Below, one piece after another: positions 11,820 through 20,640 of a stretch of DNA of 64,000 nt. A program made the position numbers and the translations under genes. The stretch is from contig NZ_CP021435.1 of the NCBI RefSeq assembly GCF_002549795.1, positions 1 through 64,000 of the forward strand, written 5' to 3'. This stretch comes from Halomonas beimenensis (GTDB lineage Bacteria; Pseudomonadota; Gammaproteobacteria; Pseudomonadales; Halomonadaceae). The notes under the pieces were generated by a model. It worked only from the letters and a program-made list of their open reading frames with translations. It ran no database searches and was not told where the DNA came from. Numbering within the stretch: the first letter of the stretch is position 1; the number at the start of each line of letters is the position of its first letter.

Positions 11820-12828
11820 GACGGGGGAGCGCATCCTGGTCGTCGGACCTTCCTGGGTCGGCGACATGGTCATGGCCCAGAGCCTGTTCAAGACCCTCAA
11901 GGGGCGTGACCCGCAGGCCCGCATCGGCGTGGTGGCACCGGCCTGGTCGCAGCCCATCCTCGAGCGCATGGACGAGGTCGACGAGGTCGCCGGCCTGGAG
12001 GTGGGACACGGCGAGTTCGGCTGGGCGCCCCGGCGTCGCCTGGCCGCCTCGCTGCGCGAGCGATTCGACCGGGCCATCGTGCTGCCCCGTTCCTGGAAGT
12101 CGGCCCTGGTTCCCTTCCTGGCCCGCATCCCCCGCCGCACCGGCTTCCTCGGCGAGCAGCGCTATGCCCTGCTCAACGATCGTCGCCGCCTGGACAAGGC
12201 GGTGCTCGACCAGACCGTCAAGCGCTTCGTGGCGCTCGGCCTGACGGCCGAGGAGGCGGCTACCGGCGACTTCGCCATCCCCCGGCCGGCCCTGCGCCGG
12301 GACGATGTCAACCTGACGGCCCTGCGCGAGAGGCTCGGCCTCTCGGAACGACCGGCCATCGCCATGATGCCCGGCGCCGAGTATGGTCCCGCCAAGCAAT
12401 GGCCGCTGGCCTATTTCCGCACCCTGGCCGAGACCCTGGTCGACGACGGTTATGAGGTGCGGGTCCTCGGCGGCCCCAAGGACGCCGGGGCCGGCGAGAC
12501 CATCGCCGCCGGGCTCGGCCATGTCCACAACCTGTGCGGACAGACTCGCCTGGCGGATGCCGTGGACCTGCTCGCCGATTGCCGCCAGGCGGTGACCAAC
12601 GATTCCGGCCTGATGCACGTGGCCGCCGCCGCGGGAACCCGGGTCCAGGCCGTCTACGGGTCCTCCTCGCCGGCCTACACCCCGCCGCTGACCGACAATG
12701 CCGAGGTCCACTACCTGGCCCTGGACTGCTCGCCCTGTTTCGAGCGGAACTGCCCGCTGGGCCACACGAACTGCCTCAAGCAGTTGTCCCCCGCTCGAGT
12801 GCTGGCCGCCATCCGGGCCGAGGGCTAA
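11812..12828 (+). CDS. waaF: Lipopolysaccharide heptosyltransferase II
   Basis: GT9-family enzyme that transfers the second L-glycero-D-manno-heptose from ADP-heptose onto the first heptose of the inner core. 338 residues; N-terminal [19 protein letters not shown] is the classic WaaF opening, [15 protein letters not shown] near 183 and [12 protein letters not shown] near 260 form the ADP-heptose site, and the C-terminus retains the CFxRxCPLGHxxCL Cys region as [14 protein letters not shown]. Its stop codon overlaps the stop of the convergent opgB-like gene. Confidence 0.97.
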   Translation: MVETGERILVVGPSWVGDMVMAQSLFKTLKGRDPQARIGVVAPAWSQPILERMDEVDEVAGLEVGHGEFGWAPRRRLAASLRERFDRAIVLPRSWKSALVPFLARIPRRTGFLGEQRYALLNDRRRLDKAVLDQTVKRFVALGLTAEEAATGDFAIPRPALRRDDVNLTALRERLGLSERPAIAMMPGAEYGPAKQWPLAYFRTLAETLVDDGYEVRVLGGPKDAGAGETIAAGLGHVHNLCGQTRLADAVDLLADCRQAVTNDSGLMHVAAAAGTRVQAVYGSSSPAYTPPLTDNAEVHYLALDCSPCFERNCPLGHTNCLKQLSPARVLAAIRAEG

Positions 12829-14447
12829 CGGTTCGGATTCACCGCCTTCGGCTCGGGGCGCGGCAGGTGCCCGAGCCCTTCCCAGAGCCGCTGTTGGAGA
12901 GCGGTCTCCTCCTTGAGCCGGCCATTGAGGGCCGTCAGGCCGTGCCGCTCGACCAGCGTCGGCTGGTCCGAGAGGAGCGACACCCCCAGCCCGGCCCTGT
13001 GGCGGTCGGGTCTGAAGCCCATGGCCTCGAGGACCGTGGGCAGGAGGTCCAGGGTCGAGGCCTCGCGCACGATCCGGCCGGGCGCGAGGCCGTTGCCGAG
13101 GAGGATGAAGGTGTTCTCCCTTGGGCCCTCGGTGAGCGCCTCCCAGGCCGAGACCCGCATGCTCAGGTGATCGCTGGCGATCATCACCAGGGTGTCCTCG
13201 AGCAGCCCCTCTGCCTCGAGCCACTCGACCAGGCGTCTGGCCAGCCAGGCGGAGCACTCCACCGCATAGAGGATGTCCTCGCCGTCGAACGCGCCCTGGC
13301 GCTCGCGGCATGCCCGGGCGGGGAAGCCGGCGGGGGGGTGGGTGCCGAGGCTCAGGGTGACCACGGCCCAGGGTGTCCCCTGAGCCTCGAGGTGACGGAT
13401 CTCCTCCCGGGTGAAGTCGTAGAGGCTGTCGTCGTACAGCCCCCAGCTGTTGAGATAGTCCGGTTCGTCGAGGCGCGGGGCCAGGGTCTCGCGTCCCCGG
13501 ACCCGATCGAAGCCATGGTCCGTGTAGAACCGGCCCTTGCCCGCGAAGCGAGTGCTGGCGCCGCCGAGGTAGCTGAGGCGGTATCCCTGCGCATCCAGCA
13601 GGTCGCCCAGGCAGTCCACCCCCGGCACCACCCGCGCCAGCGGCTCGAACTGGCTGTCATGCAGCAGCCCCGCCGGCATCAGGGGCGTGCCGCACTGGCT
13701 GGCGATCATCCCGGCCATGGTCCAGCCGGTATTGTCCAGCTGGCGGATCCCCTCGACCACCACGCCGCGGCGGCCCAGGGCGGCCAGCGGCGCATAGGCA
13801 TCGCCGAAGCGTTCACGGTCCGCGTAGGTGCGCTCGAGGCTCTCCAGGTAGAGCACCAGCAGGTTGGGCGGCTCGGCGGGGACGGTGCGCAGGGTCGGGG
13901 GGACGTAGCGCCGGTCCAGCCAGGCCCCGTCCTCGGTGACGATGGCCGCGCCGCGCTGGCCGAGGCCATACAACAGGGGGTTGGCGGCCAGCAGCACCAG
14001 CGCCAGCAGACGCTCCGCCAGTCTCCAGCGGGGATCGACGCGGACCAGCCAGGTGAAGGCCGCCAGTACCGGCAGCATGGCCAGGGTATAGAGGATGGCG
14101 GCGAGGATGCGATCCGTGCCGCCATGCTCGCTCATGCCCGCCTGGAGGTGGAAGAAGACCGCGCCCAGGTCGACGTCGCCGAAGCTGTCGGCCAGGTAGA
14201 CGTAGACGCCCCACAGCGCGAGCGGTACCAGCGACCAGGGCCAGACTCGGGCGGGGGAGGAGCCGGCCGGCGGTGCTCCCCAGCGCAGGGCCTTCGCCAG
14301 GATCAGCCAGCCGGCGGCGATGGGCAGGAGCGCCGCGTAGGGCAGGCGGGTGACGGTCACGGCGGTGTGCCCCAGGGCCAGGCCCAGGGTCAGCAGGGCC
14401 CACCAGCGGGCCCGAAACACCGGGGCCGTGTCAGGGGAATCGGGCAT
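12825..14447 (-). CDS. OpgB-like phosphoglycerol transferase (sulfatase-fold membrane protein)
   Basis: Alkaline-phosphatase/sulfatase superfamily protein with four or five N-terminal membrane segments (about residues 10-160) and a periplasmic catalytic domain. The region LVLYLESLERTYADRERFG, then GWTMAGMIASQCGTPL (likely nucleophile Thr near 242), CLGDLLDAQGY, and ASDHLSM near 425 follow the order seen in E. coli OpgB (MdoB), which transfers phosphoglycerol to periplasmic glucans. At 540 residues it is shorter than E. coli OpgB (about 760) and ends soon after the catalytic domain. Its place inside the core cluster leaves open that lipopolysaccharide sugars are the substrate. Start ATG with GGAGACGG upstream. 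Confidence 0.8.
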   Translation of the reverse strand: MPDSPDTAPVFRARWWALLTLGLALGHTAVTVTRLPYAALLPIAAGWLILAKALRWGAPPAGSSPARVWPWSLVPLALWGVYVYLADSFGDVDLGAVFFHLQAGMSEHGGTDRILAAILYTLAMLPVLAAFTWLVRVDPRWRLAERLLALVLLAANPLLYGLGQRGAAIVTEDGAWLDRRYVPPTLRTVPAEPPNLLVLYLESLERTYADRERFGDAYAPLAALGRRGVVVEGIRQLDNTGWTMAGMIASQCGTPLMPAGLLHDSQFEPLARVVPGVDCLGDLLDAQGYRLSYLGGASTRFAGKGRFYTDHGFDRVRGRETLAPRLDEPDYLNSWGLYDDSLYDFTREEIRHLEAQGTPWAVVTLSLGTHPPAGFPARACRERQGAFDGEDILYAVECSAWLARRLVEWLEAEGLLEDTLVMIASDHLSMRVSAWEALTEGPRENTFILLGNGLAPGRIVREASTLDLLPTVLEAMGFRPDRHRAGLGVSLLSDQPTLVERHGLTALNGRLKEETALQQRLWEGLGHLPRPEPKAVNPNR

Positions 14448-14497
14448 GGGCAGCGAACCGTCTCCGGCAGCGAATGAAGGGGGCGGGACGATCGGGC

Positions 14498-15262
14498 TCA
14501 GGGACGCTGCGACTTCTCATGGTCGGCTGCATAGGCTTTCATGTATTTCCAGAACACACCGTTGGCATTGGAGAAGGCGATGACGAGGCCTCTCCAGCCA
14601 TCCAGGAAGCCGAGCCTGAGCCCATAGGTGCGAACGAAGGCGAACAGGGCCTTGGCGACGATCACCGCCGGATGCTTGGTTCGCTCGCTGCTCTCGGCCC
14701 GCAGGGAGGAATAGCGATTGACCTTCTCGAGGAACTGGGAGAGGTCGGTGACCGCGAGGTGGATCAGCTTGCCTTCCATTCGGGAACACTGCGTATCGCC
14801 GGACAGGGCCACCGACTCGTGCACCATGGCGTCATTGAAGTTGCAGTACCGTCGGTTGAAGAGCCTGACCAGCCAGTCGTTACCCCATCCCGAGTGACGC
14901 ACGGGATGCCCCAGCAGCAGGTTCTCGCGACGGATTCGGGCGGCCGCATTCGCCTCGGGATCGGTATCCCATCGGCGCAATGCCTGTAACAGGCGGTCAT
15001 CCGGCCGTTCATCGGCATCCAGTGACAGAATCCAGTCGTTGGCGGCGAGCGACACGGCATGGCGCTTGGTCGGACCGAACCCCAGGAAGTCCCCCTCGTG
15101 GAAGCGGACATTGGAAAAGCGCGAGGCGATCTCCCGGGTGTCGTCGGTGGAGCCATTGTCATAGACGACGACTTCGTCGAAGGGGGTGAGTGCCGTCAGC
15201 GTCTGTTCCAGGGTCGGGCCGGCATCACGGGTGATGATGACGGCGCTGATGCCGTGAATCAT
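14498..15262 (-). CDS. WaaE/KdtX-like family 2 glycosyltransferase
   Basis: Cytoplasmic GT-A glycosyltransferase, 254 residues. ISAVIITRDAGPTLEQTL at the N-terminus, VVYDNGSTDDT near 33-42 for nucleotide binding and the DxD-type metal motif LSLDADE at 79-85. The short family with this architecture includes WaaE (KdtX), which adds glucose to heptose I, so an inner-core hexosyltransferase is likely. The sugar and acceptor are not certain. Same strand as the upstream-lying opgB-like gene (50 nt apart). Confidence 0.82.
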   Translation of the reverse strand: MIHGISAVIITRDAGPTLEQTLTALTPFDEVVVYDNGSTDDTREIASRFSNVRFHEGDFLGFGPTKRHAVSLAANDWILSLDADERPDDRLLQALRRWDTDPEANAAARIRRENLLLGHPVRHSGWGNDWLVRLFNRRYCNFNDAMVHESVALSGDTQCSRMEGKLIHLAVTDLSQFLEKVNRYSSLRAESSERTKHPAVIVAKALFAFVRTYGLRLGFLDGWRGLVIAFSNANGVFWKYMKAYAADHEKSQRP

Positions 15263-15358
15263 TGGGGTACCTGTTGTGGCAAGGCAGGGGAGGCTAGTGC
15301 GGCCGTCGGGGCGGCTTGGTATCCTCGACTACGTTGAAACGAAACCTATGGAAGAGCA

Positions 15359-16399
15359 TTGAAGATCGCGCATGTGAACCTGGCCAAGGGCTTTCGCGGC
15401 GGAGAGCGGCAGACCGCATTGCTGATCGAGGCGCTGGCGAGCCGTCCCCACCTCCAGCAGACCCTGGTGTGCCGAAAGGACTCGCCCCTGCGCGATGCAC
15501 TGGCGCCGGTGCCCGGCCTGCGGGTCGTCGAGGCGACCCATCAGCTGGCCGGACACGCCCGCACCGGGCGCGTGGATCTCGTGCATGCCCATGAGGCCAA
15601 GGCGGTACACTGGGCCGCCCTTCACCGCATCGCCACCGGCAGTGCCTATGTCATCACTCGACGCGTGGATGCGCAAGTCAAGGACAAGTGGGTCAATCGC
15701 CTGACCTATCGACATGCCGCCAGCAGGGTCGCCATCTCCTCGATCATCCATCGCCAGCTGGCGGCACGAGGCTGGGGCGAGGTGGATTGCGTTCCCAGCG
15801 CGCACTCCGAGCCGACGACGGATGCGCGAGAGACGGCGGCGTTTCGGCGCCGCTTCGACGGCAAGTTCCTGATCGGCCATGCCGGAGCCCTGGTCGATCG
15901 GCACAAGGGGCAGCGAGTGCTCATCGAGGCCGCCCGCCGGCTGCAGCATGAGGCACCGGAGATGCAGTTCGTCTTCCTCGGGCAAGGCGAGGATGCCGAG
16001 GCGCTGCAGACCGCTTCGGCCGACCTGGACAACGTCAGCTGGCTCGGCTTCAAGGACAACATCGCGGATTATCTCGCAGGACTCGATGTCTTCGCCTTCC
16101 CCTCCCGTAACGAGGGCCTGGGTTCGGTCCTGCTCGACGTGATGCACCTGGGGGTGCCCATCGTGGCCTCCGAGGCGGGAGGGATCCCCGACATCGTCGA
16201 GCCGGAACGGACCGGGCTGCTGGTCCCGGTGGGGGATGCGACCGCGCTCGCCGAGGCCCTGCTTCGACTGAAGGGGGACGCCGGGCTGCGTGCGCGCCTG
16301 GCGGCCACCGCCAGCGAACGGCTCGAGCGTTTCTCGCCCGCGCGCATGGCGGAGGCCTACCTGGGCCTGTATGAACGGACCCTGAGGGGATCGACCTGA
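15359..16399 (+). CDS. Family 4 glycosyltransferase, TTG start
   Basis: GT-B retaining glycosyltransferase, 346 residues, opening KIAHVNLAKGFRGGERQTALL. The C-terminal nucleotide-sugar region FPSRNEGLGSVLLD near 250 is the GT4 E-x7-E motif with Asp in place of the second Glu, followed by VPIVASEAGGIPDIV. The start is TTG at 15359, supported by GGAAGAG a few nt upstream; no ATG fits better. Shares its stop with the start of the next gene (TGATG), so the two glycosyltransferases are coupled. Likely a core or outer-core sugar transferase; donor unknown. Confidence 0.85.
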   Translation: MKIAHVNLAKGFRGGERQTALLIEALASRPHLQQTLVCRKDSPLRDALAPVPGLRVVEATHQLAGHARTGRVDLVHAHEAKAVHWAALHRIATGSAYVITRRVDAQVKDKWVNRLTYRHAASRVAISSIIHRQLAARGWGEVDCVPSAHSEPTTDARETAAFRRRFDGKFLIGHAGALVDRHKGQRVLIEAARRLQHEAPEMQFVFLGQGEDAEALQTASADLDNVSWLGFKDNIADYLAGLDVFAFPSRNEGLGSVLLDVMHLGVPIVASEAGGIPDIVEPERTGLLVPVGDATALAEALLRLKGDAGLRARLAATASERLERFSPARMAEAYLGLYERTLRGST

Positions 16400-17391
16400 T
16401 GGCAGGCAGGGAAAAGTTTCGCCGCAATCTGCACAAGTTCCGGTTCTACGCCTCCCAGGCGGGCGGGCTCCTCTTGCCGGATCACTGGCACCGGGGGCGA
16501 CGCCGGCCCCTGCTGGAAGAGTTCCATGCCCTGCCCGAGGCGGAGCGTCATGACATCCTGGATCGGGTCGCATATTACAATCAGCTGGGCCGCGAGTTTT
16601 TCCTGCCAGAGGATGCCGTCAGTGTGAGCGATTTCCGCCGGGAAAAGAGCTGGGCATATTATCTCGATCTGAAAGCCCTGCTACGCTATTTCCCCCGGGA
16701 TCTCCGACTGAGCTACCGTTTCGGCGATGTCGTCGACCTGTTCGAGTTCCCCACCTTCGTCAAGAGCCGGCCCATTTCGCCCGATAACGAACGCTCGATC
16801 CTCCTGAAGCTGAACCGGGTAAGACATTACTATTTCGTCGCCGATCGGCTGCCGTACGATCAGAAGAAGCCCTTGCTGGTCTGGCGTGGCAGCTGTCATC
16901 AGCCCCACAGGCGCTCATTCATCGAGGCGTTCCATGACCATCCACGCTGCGATGTCGGTGACGTCCACAGGAAATCATTGGGGCAGCCCTGGCATCGAGA
17001 TGTCCTGTCGGTGCAGGAGCAGCTGCAGTACCGCTTCATCCTCAGTATCGAGGGCAATGATGTCGCGACCAACCTGAAATGGATCCTGGCGTCCAACTCT
17101 CTCTGCTTCATGACGCGGCCCAGATATGAGACCTGGTTCATGGAAGGCCGCCTGGTGCCGGGCCGTCACTATGTCGAACTGGCCGATGACTACTCGGATC
17201 TCGAGGAGAAGCTGGACCACTATCAGGCTCACCCGGAGGAAGCGAAGCGGATCATTCGCAACGCCAATCGGCACGTGGCTCGCTTCCAGGATGAGAGGAA
17301 GGAGCGGCTGATCGGCCTCATGGTGATGCAGAAATACTTCGAACTCTCGGGGCAGCTATCGGACCGTCCCCGGTTCGTGCCTGTCCCTTGA
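16399..17391 (+). CDS. GT90 / LpsA-like glycosyltransferase
   Basis: 330 residues. The segment LLVWRGSCHQPHRRSFIE, then RDVLSVQEQLQYRFILSIEGNDVATNLKWILASNSL and FMTRPRYETWFMEG, matches the CAP10/LpsA-type family 90 glycosyltransferases found in lipopolysaccharide loci of Pasteurellaceae and others. The sugar is not predictable. Start ATG overlaps the previous stop as TGATG. Codon usage has rather more A+T than neighbours (for example 16440-16830), which could indicate later acquisition. Tail-to-tail with kdkA, only 7 nt apart. Confidence 0.78.
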   Translation: MAGREKFRRNLHKFRFYASQAGGLLLPDHWHRGRRRPLLEEFHALPEAERHDILDRVAYYNQLGREFFLPEDAVSVSDFRREKSWAYYLDLKALLRYFPRDLRLSYRFGDVVDLFEFPTFVKSRPISPDNERSILLKLNRVRHYYFVADRLPYDQKKPLLVWRGSCHQPHRRSFIEAFHDHPRCDVGDVHRKSLGQPWHRDVLSVQEQLQYRFILSIEGNDVATNLKWILASNSLCFMTRPRYETWFMEGRLVPGRHYVELADDYSDLEEKLDHYQAHPEEAKRIIRNANRHVARFQDERKERLIGLMVMQKYFELSGQLSDRPRFVPVP

Positions 17392-17398
17392 TGTCCGG

Positions 17399-18124
17399 TC
17401 AGCTTCCCGGCACCGGATGGGATGTCCCATAACCCTGACGAATCGCGGCCAGGGCGGGGGCGGCCTCGAACTTCACCAGCGACCGGGCCAGCCGCTCGAG
17501 GTTGGCTTCCTGCCATTTTCCGGGCGAACGGAGTCGGCAGCGGTCCAGGTCGATCAGCCACACCTTCTCGTCGGCATCGACGAGAAGGTTGCGGGCGTTG
17601 AGATCCACATGATCGAGGCCGGCGTCGTGGAAGCGGCGGATCGTGGCGCCCACCCGGCGCAGCAGGGCGTCGTCGACCTCGCCCTGCTGGAGACGCGAGG
17701 CGAGCGAGCGGGCCCCGGGCAGGCGAACGGTGATCAGCGCCGCCTCGTAGGCGGGGCCGTGACGGAAGACGGCGGCGGCCACGGGACGGGGCACCGGCAG
17801 GCCGAGGTCGAAGAGGCGGGCGGTCAGGCGCAGCTCGCGAAAGGGGCGGCTGCGCTCCAGGCCGGTCCACAGGTACCGGGACTCGCTTAGCCGGGCGATC
17901 AGCCCGCCGCGGCGATAGGGGCGCAGCACCCACTGGTCCTCGCCGGCGTCGAGGAAGAGGCTGGCGCCGCGTCCCGGCGCCTCCCCCCTGACGCGGCCGG
18001 CGCGGCGCCAGTGCTCGGGATCGAAGTCCTGCGGGCCGATTTGTGGCGCCCCATCGGCGTCACATAAACTGTCCGCATCATATAAAATGATGATCTTTCC
18101 CGTTCGATACGTTGCCAATCGCAT
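17399..18124 (-). CDS. kdkA: 3-deoxy-D-manno-octulosonic acid (Kdo) kinase
   Basis: Protein-kinase-like enzyme that phosphorylates position 4 of the lipid A-linked Kdo. 241 residues from ATG 18124. Visible motifs are WVLRPYRRGGLIARLSESRY (very similar to H. influenzae KdkA), the catalytic loop HVDLNARN and the metal-binding LIDLDRCR. The frame is open farther upstream, but the conserved N-terminus and the divergent neighbour place the start at 18124 (or TTG 18118). The start codon shares CATG with the opsX-like start on the other strand. KdkA activity usually accompanies a mono-Kdo core. Confidence 0.92.
   Translation of the reverse strand: MRLATYRTGKIIILYDADSLCDADGAPQIGPQDFDPEHWRRAGRVRGEAPGRGASLFLDAGEDQWVLRPYRRGGLIARLSESRYLWTGLERSRPFRELRLTARLFDLGLPVPRPVAAAVFRHGPAYEAALITVRLPGARSLASRLQQGEVDDALLRRVGATIRRFHDAGLDHVDLNARNLLVDADEKVWLIDLDRCRLRSPGKWQEANLERLARSLVKFEAAPALAAIRQGYGTSHPVPGS
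18081..18086 (+). promoter_or_regulatory. Probable -10 of the opsX-hldE-waaA operon
   Basis: TATAAA at 18081-18086 in a locally A+T-rich pocket, about 37 nt before the ATG at 18123 and within the 5' part of the oppositely oriented kdkA. No clear -35 was found. Confidence 0.4.
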
Positions 18125-19220
18125 GAAGCATCCTCTGCCCGCCCGGCCCGCACACATCGGCGTGCTGCGTCTCTCCGCCCTGGGCGATGTCTGCAACCTG
18201 GTGCCGACGGTTCGCGCCCTGCAGCGCCAATGGCCCGAGGCGCGCATCACCTGGATCATCGGCAAGGGCGAGCACAGTCTACTGGCCGGCCTGTCCGGGG
18301 TCGAGTTCGTCGTCTACGACAAGGCCACGGGGCTGGCCGGCATGCGCGCGCTCTGGCGAGAGCTCGCCGATACCCGCTTCGATGTCCTGCTTCACATGCA
18401 GCAGGCGATCCGCGCCAGCGTGCTTTCCCTGGGCCTGAAGGCGGACGTGCGTGTCGGCTACGACAAGGCACGGGCCAAGGATGCCCAGCACTGGTTCACC
18501 CATCGCCAACTCGCCCCCCACCCCCGCGCCCATGTCCTGGAGTCCTTCCTCGATTTCGCCCGGCTGCTGGGGGTGGAGGATCTCTCCCTGGCGTGGGACC
18601 TGCCGATCCCCGAGTCCGCCTACGAGGAGGCCGCCGGGCTGACCGGCGAGGCGCCCTACGTGCTGATGAGCCCCTGTGCCAACCCCCGGCTGCGCAACTT
18701 CCGCAACTGGTCGGCGGAGGGCTACGCCACGGTGGTCGAGCACGCCTGGGTCCAGCACGGGCTGAAGACGGTGATCACCGGCGGCGGCAGCACCCAGGAG
18801 CGCGAGATGGGCAGCCGCATCCAGTCGTTGTCCCAGCCCGGCTCGGTCATCGACGCCATCGGCGCCACCTCCCTCAAGGGCCTGCTGGCGCTGATCGACC
18901 GGGCCCGGGCGGTGGTGGCCCCGGACTCGGGGCCCGTGCACATGGCCAATGCCCTGGCTACCCCGGTGGTGGGGCTCTATGCCACCACCAACCCGGACCG
19001 GGCCGCGCCCTACTGCTGGCGCGACCAGGTGGTCAACCGCTACCCGGATGCGGTGCGCCACTTCCTGCACAAGGAGCCGGAGTCGCTGCCCTGGGGCCAA
19101 CGGGTCCGCCACCCCGATGCCATGTCGCTGATCCACGCCGACGACGTCATCCGCAACCTCGAGGCGGTGCTGGCCGCTTCCCCGTCCCGCAAGGAAAGGG
19201 AGTCTTCCGATGAAGCTTGA
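18123..19220 (+). CDS. OpsX-like lipopolysaccharide heptosyltransferase I (GT9)
   Basis: GT9 heptosyltransferase, 365 residues from ATG 18123 (an ATG at 18087 is an alternative). [20 protein letters not shown] is the family N-terminus; [16 protein letters not shown] and [25 protein letters not shown] are the donor-site regions. The pairing with divergent kdkA mirrors the kdkA/opsX arrangement known in Haemophilus, where OpsX adds the first heptose to phosphorylated Kdo, so this is more likely OpsX than a classic WaaC. Overlaps hldE by 11 nt. Confidence 0.85.
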   Translation: MKHPLPARPAHIGVLRLSALGDVCNLVPTVRALQRQWPEARITWIIGKGEHSLLAGLSGVEFVVYDKATGLAGMRALWRELADTRFDVLLHMQQAIRASVLSLGLKADVRVGYDKARAKDAQHWFTHRQLAPHPRAHVLESFLDFARLLGVEDLSLAWDLPIPESAYEEAAGLTGEAPYVLMSPCANPRLRNFRNWSAEGYATVVEHAWVQHGLKTVITGGGSTQEREMGSRIQSLSQPGSVIDAIGATSLKGLLALIDRARAVVAPDSGPVHMANALATPVVGLYATTNPDRAAPYCWRDQVVNRYPDAVRHFLHKEPESLPWGQRVRHPDAMSLIHADDVIRNLEAVLAASPSRKERESSDEA

Positions 19221-20640
19221 TCTGACCGCCCTGGAACGTTCCCGGCTGCTGGTGGTGGGCGACGTCATGCTCGATCGCTACTTCCACGGCGGCACCTCGC
19301 GCATCTCCCCGGAGGCGCCCGTCCCGGTGGTGCGCGTCGAACAGGCCGAGGACCGGCCCGGCGGGGCCGCCAACGTGGCCCTCAACATCGCCTCCCTCGG
19401 GGCCCGGGCGGCGCTGGCCGGGCTGGTCGGCGACGACCACAACGCCGACTTGCTGACCACCCGGCTGGAGGATGCCGGTGTAAGCACTCACTTCGCCCGC
19501 AGTGCCGACATCCCCACCATCACCAAGCTGCGGGTGATGAGCCGCAATCAGCAGCTGATCCGCCTCGACTTCGAGGAAGGCCTCGGTCGAGTGAACACCG
19601 AGGCCCTGGCCGCCCGGGTCGAGGAGGCCCTGGGCGACGCCGACCTGGTGATCCTCTCCGACTACGGCAAGGGCACCCTGGCCGACGTCCAGGGGCTGAT
19701 CCGTCAGGGCCGCGAGGCCGGCAAGCGGGTCCTGGTGGACCCCAAGGGCGGCGACTTCCACAAGTACCGGGGGGCCAGCGTGATCACTCCCAACCTGGCC
19801 GAGTTCGAGGCGGTGGCGGGGCCCTGCCCCGATGACGCCACCCTGGCCTCGCGGGGGGAGGCCCTGCGGGCCGAGCTCGAGCTCGAGGCGCTGCTGATCA
19901 CCCGCAGCGAGAAGGGCATGACCCTGATCCGCGCCGACCACGAGCCGCTGCACCTGCCGACCCGCGCCCGGGAGGTCTTCGACGTGACCGGTGCGGGCGA
20001 CACCGTGATCGGCGTGCTGGGCCTGGCGCTGGCCGCCGGGCACGGCTTCCCCGAGGCCATGACCCTGGCCAACCTGGCGGCCGGGCTGGTCGTCGCCAAG
20101 CCCGGCACCGCGACCCTGTCCATCGCCGAGCTCTATACCGCCCTGCACGGCGACAAGCTGGCCGAGTTCGGCGTCATCCAGGAGGCTCCCCTGATCGAGG
20201 CGGTTCGGGCCGCCCAGGCCCGCGGCGAGCGGGTGGTGATGACCAACGGCTGCTTCGACATCCTCCATGCCGGCCACGTGGCCTACCTGGAGCATGCCCG
20301 GCAGCTCGGCGATCGTTTGATCGTGGCGGTCAACGACGATGCCTCCATCGCCCGGCTCAAGGGCCCCAAGCGACCGATCAATCCCCTGGCAAGGCGAATG
20401 CAGGTGCTCGCCGGGCTGGGGGCCGTCGACTGGGTGGTGCCTTTCACCGAGGACACGCCCCAGCGCCTGATCGAGGCGGTCCTGCCCGATGTCCTGGTCA
20501 AGGGCGGCGACTATCGACCCGAGGAGATCGCCGGCGGGGAGGCCGTGCGCGCCGCCGGAGGCGAGGTGAAGGTGCTGGGCTTCGAGGACGGCGTCTCCAC
20601 CACGGCGATGATCTCCACCATCCTCGATCGCGAGGCCTGA
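19210..20640 (+). CDS. hldE: Bifunctional heptose-7-phosphate kinase / heptose-1-phosphate adenylyltransferase
   Basis: Makes heptose 1,7-bisphosphate and later ADP-heptose in the lipopolysaccharide precursor pathway, flanking the GmhB step. 476 residues. The N-terminal ribokinase-fold domain (1 to about 320) has [14 protein letters not shown] and the catalytic [12 protein letters not shown] near 258; the C-terminal nucleotidyltransferase domain has [16 protein letters not shown] with the HxGH motif near 355. ATG with AAGGGAG upstream. Shares TGATG with waaA. Confidence 0.98.
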   Translation: MKLDLTALERSRLLVVGDVMLDRYFHGGTSRISPEAPVPVVRVEQAEDRPGGAANVALNIASLGARAALAGLVGDDHNADLLTTRLEDAGVSTHFARSADIPTITKLRVMSRNQQLIRLDFEEGLGRVNTEALAARVEEALGDADLVILSDYGKGTLADVQGLIRQGREAGKRVLVDPKGGDFHKYRGASVITPNLAEFEAVAGPCPDDATLASRGEALRAELELEALLITRSEKGMTLIRADHEPLHLPTRAREVFDVTGAGDTVIGVLGLALAAGHGFPEAMTLANLAAGLVVAKPGTATLSIAELYTALHGDKLAEFGVIQEAPLIEAVRAAQARGERVVMTNGCFDILHAGHVAYLEHARQLGDRLIVAVNDDASIARLKGPKRPINPLARRMQVLAGLGAVDWVVPFTEDTPQRLIEAVLPDVLVKGGDYRPEEIAGGEAVRAAGGEVKVLGFEDGVSTTAMISTILDREA

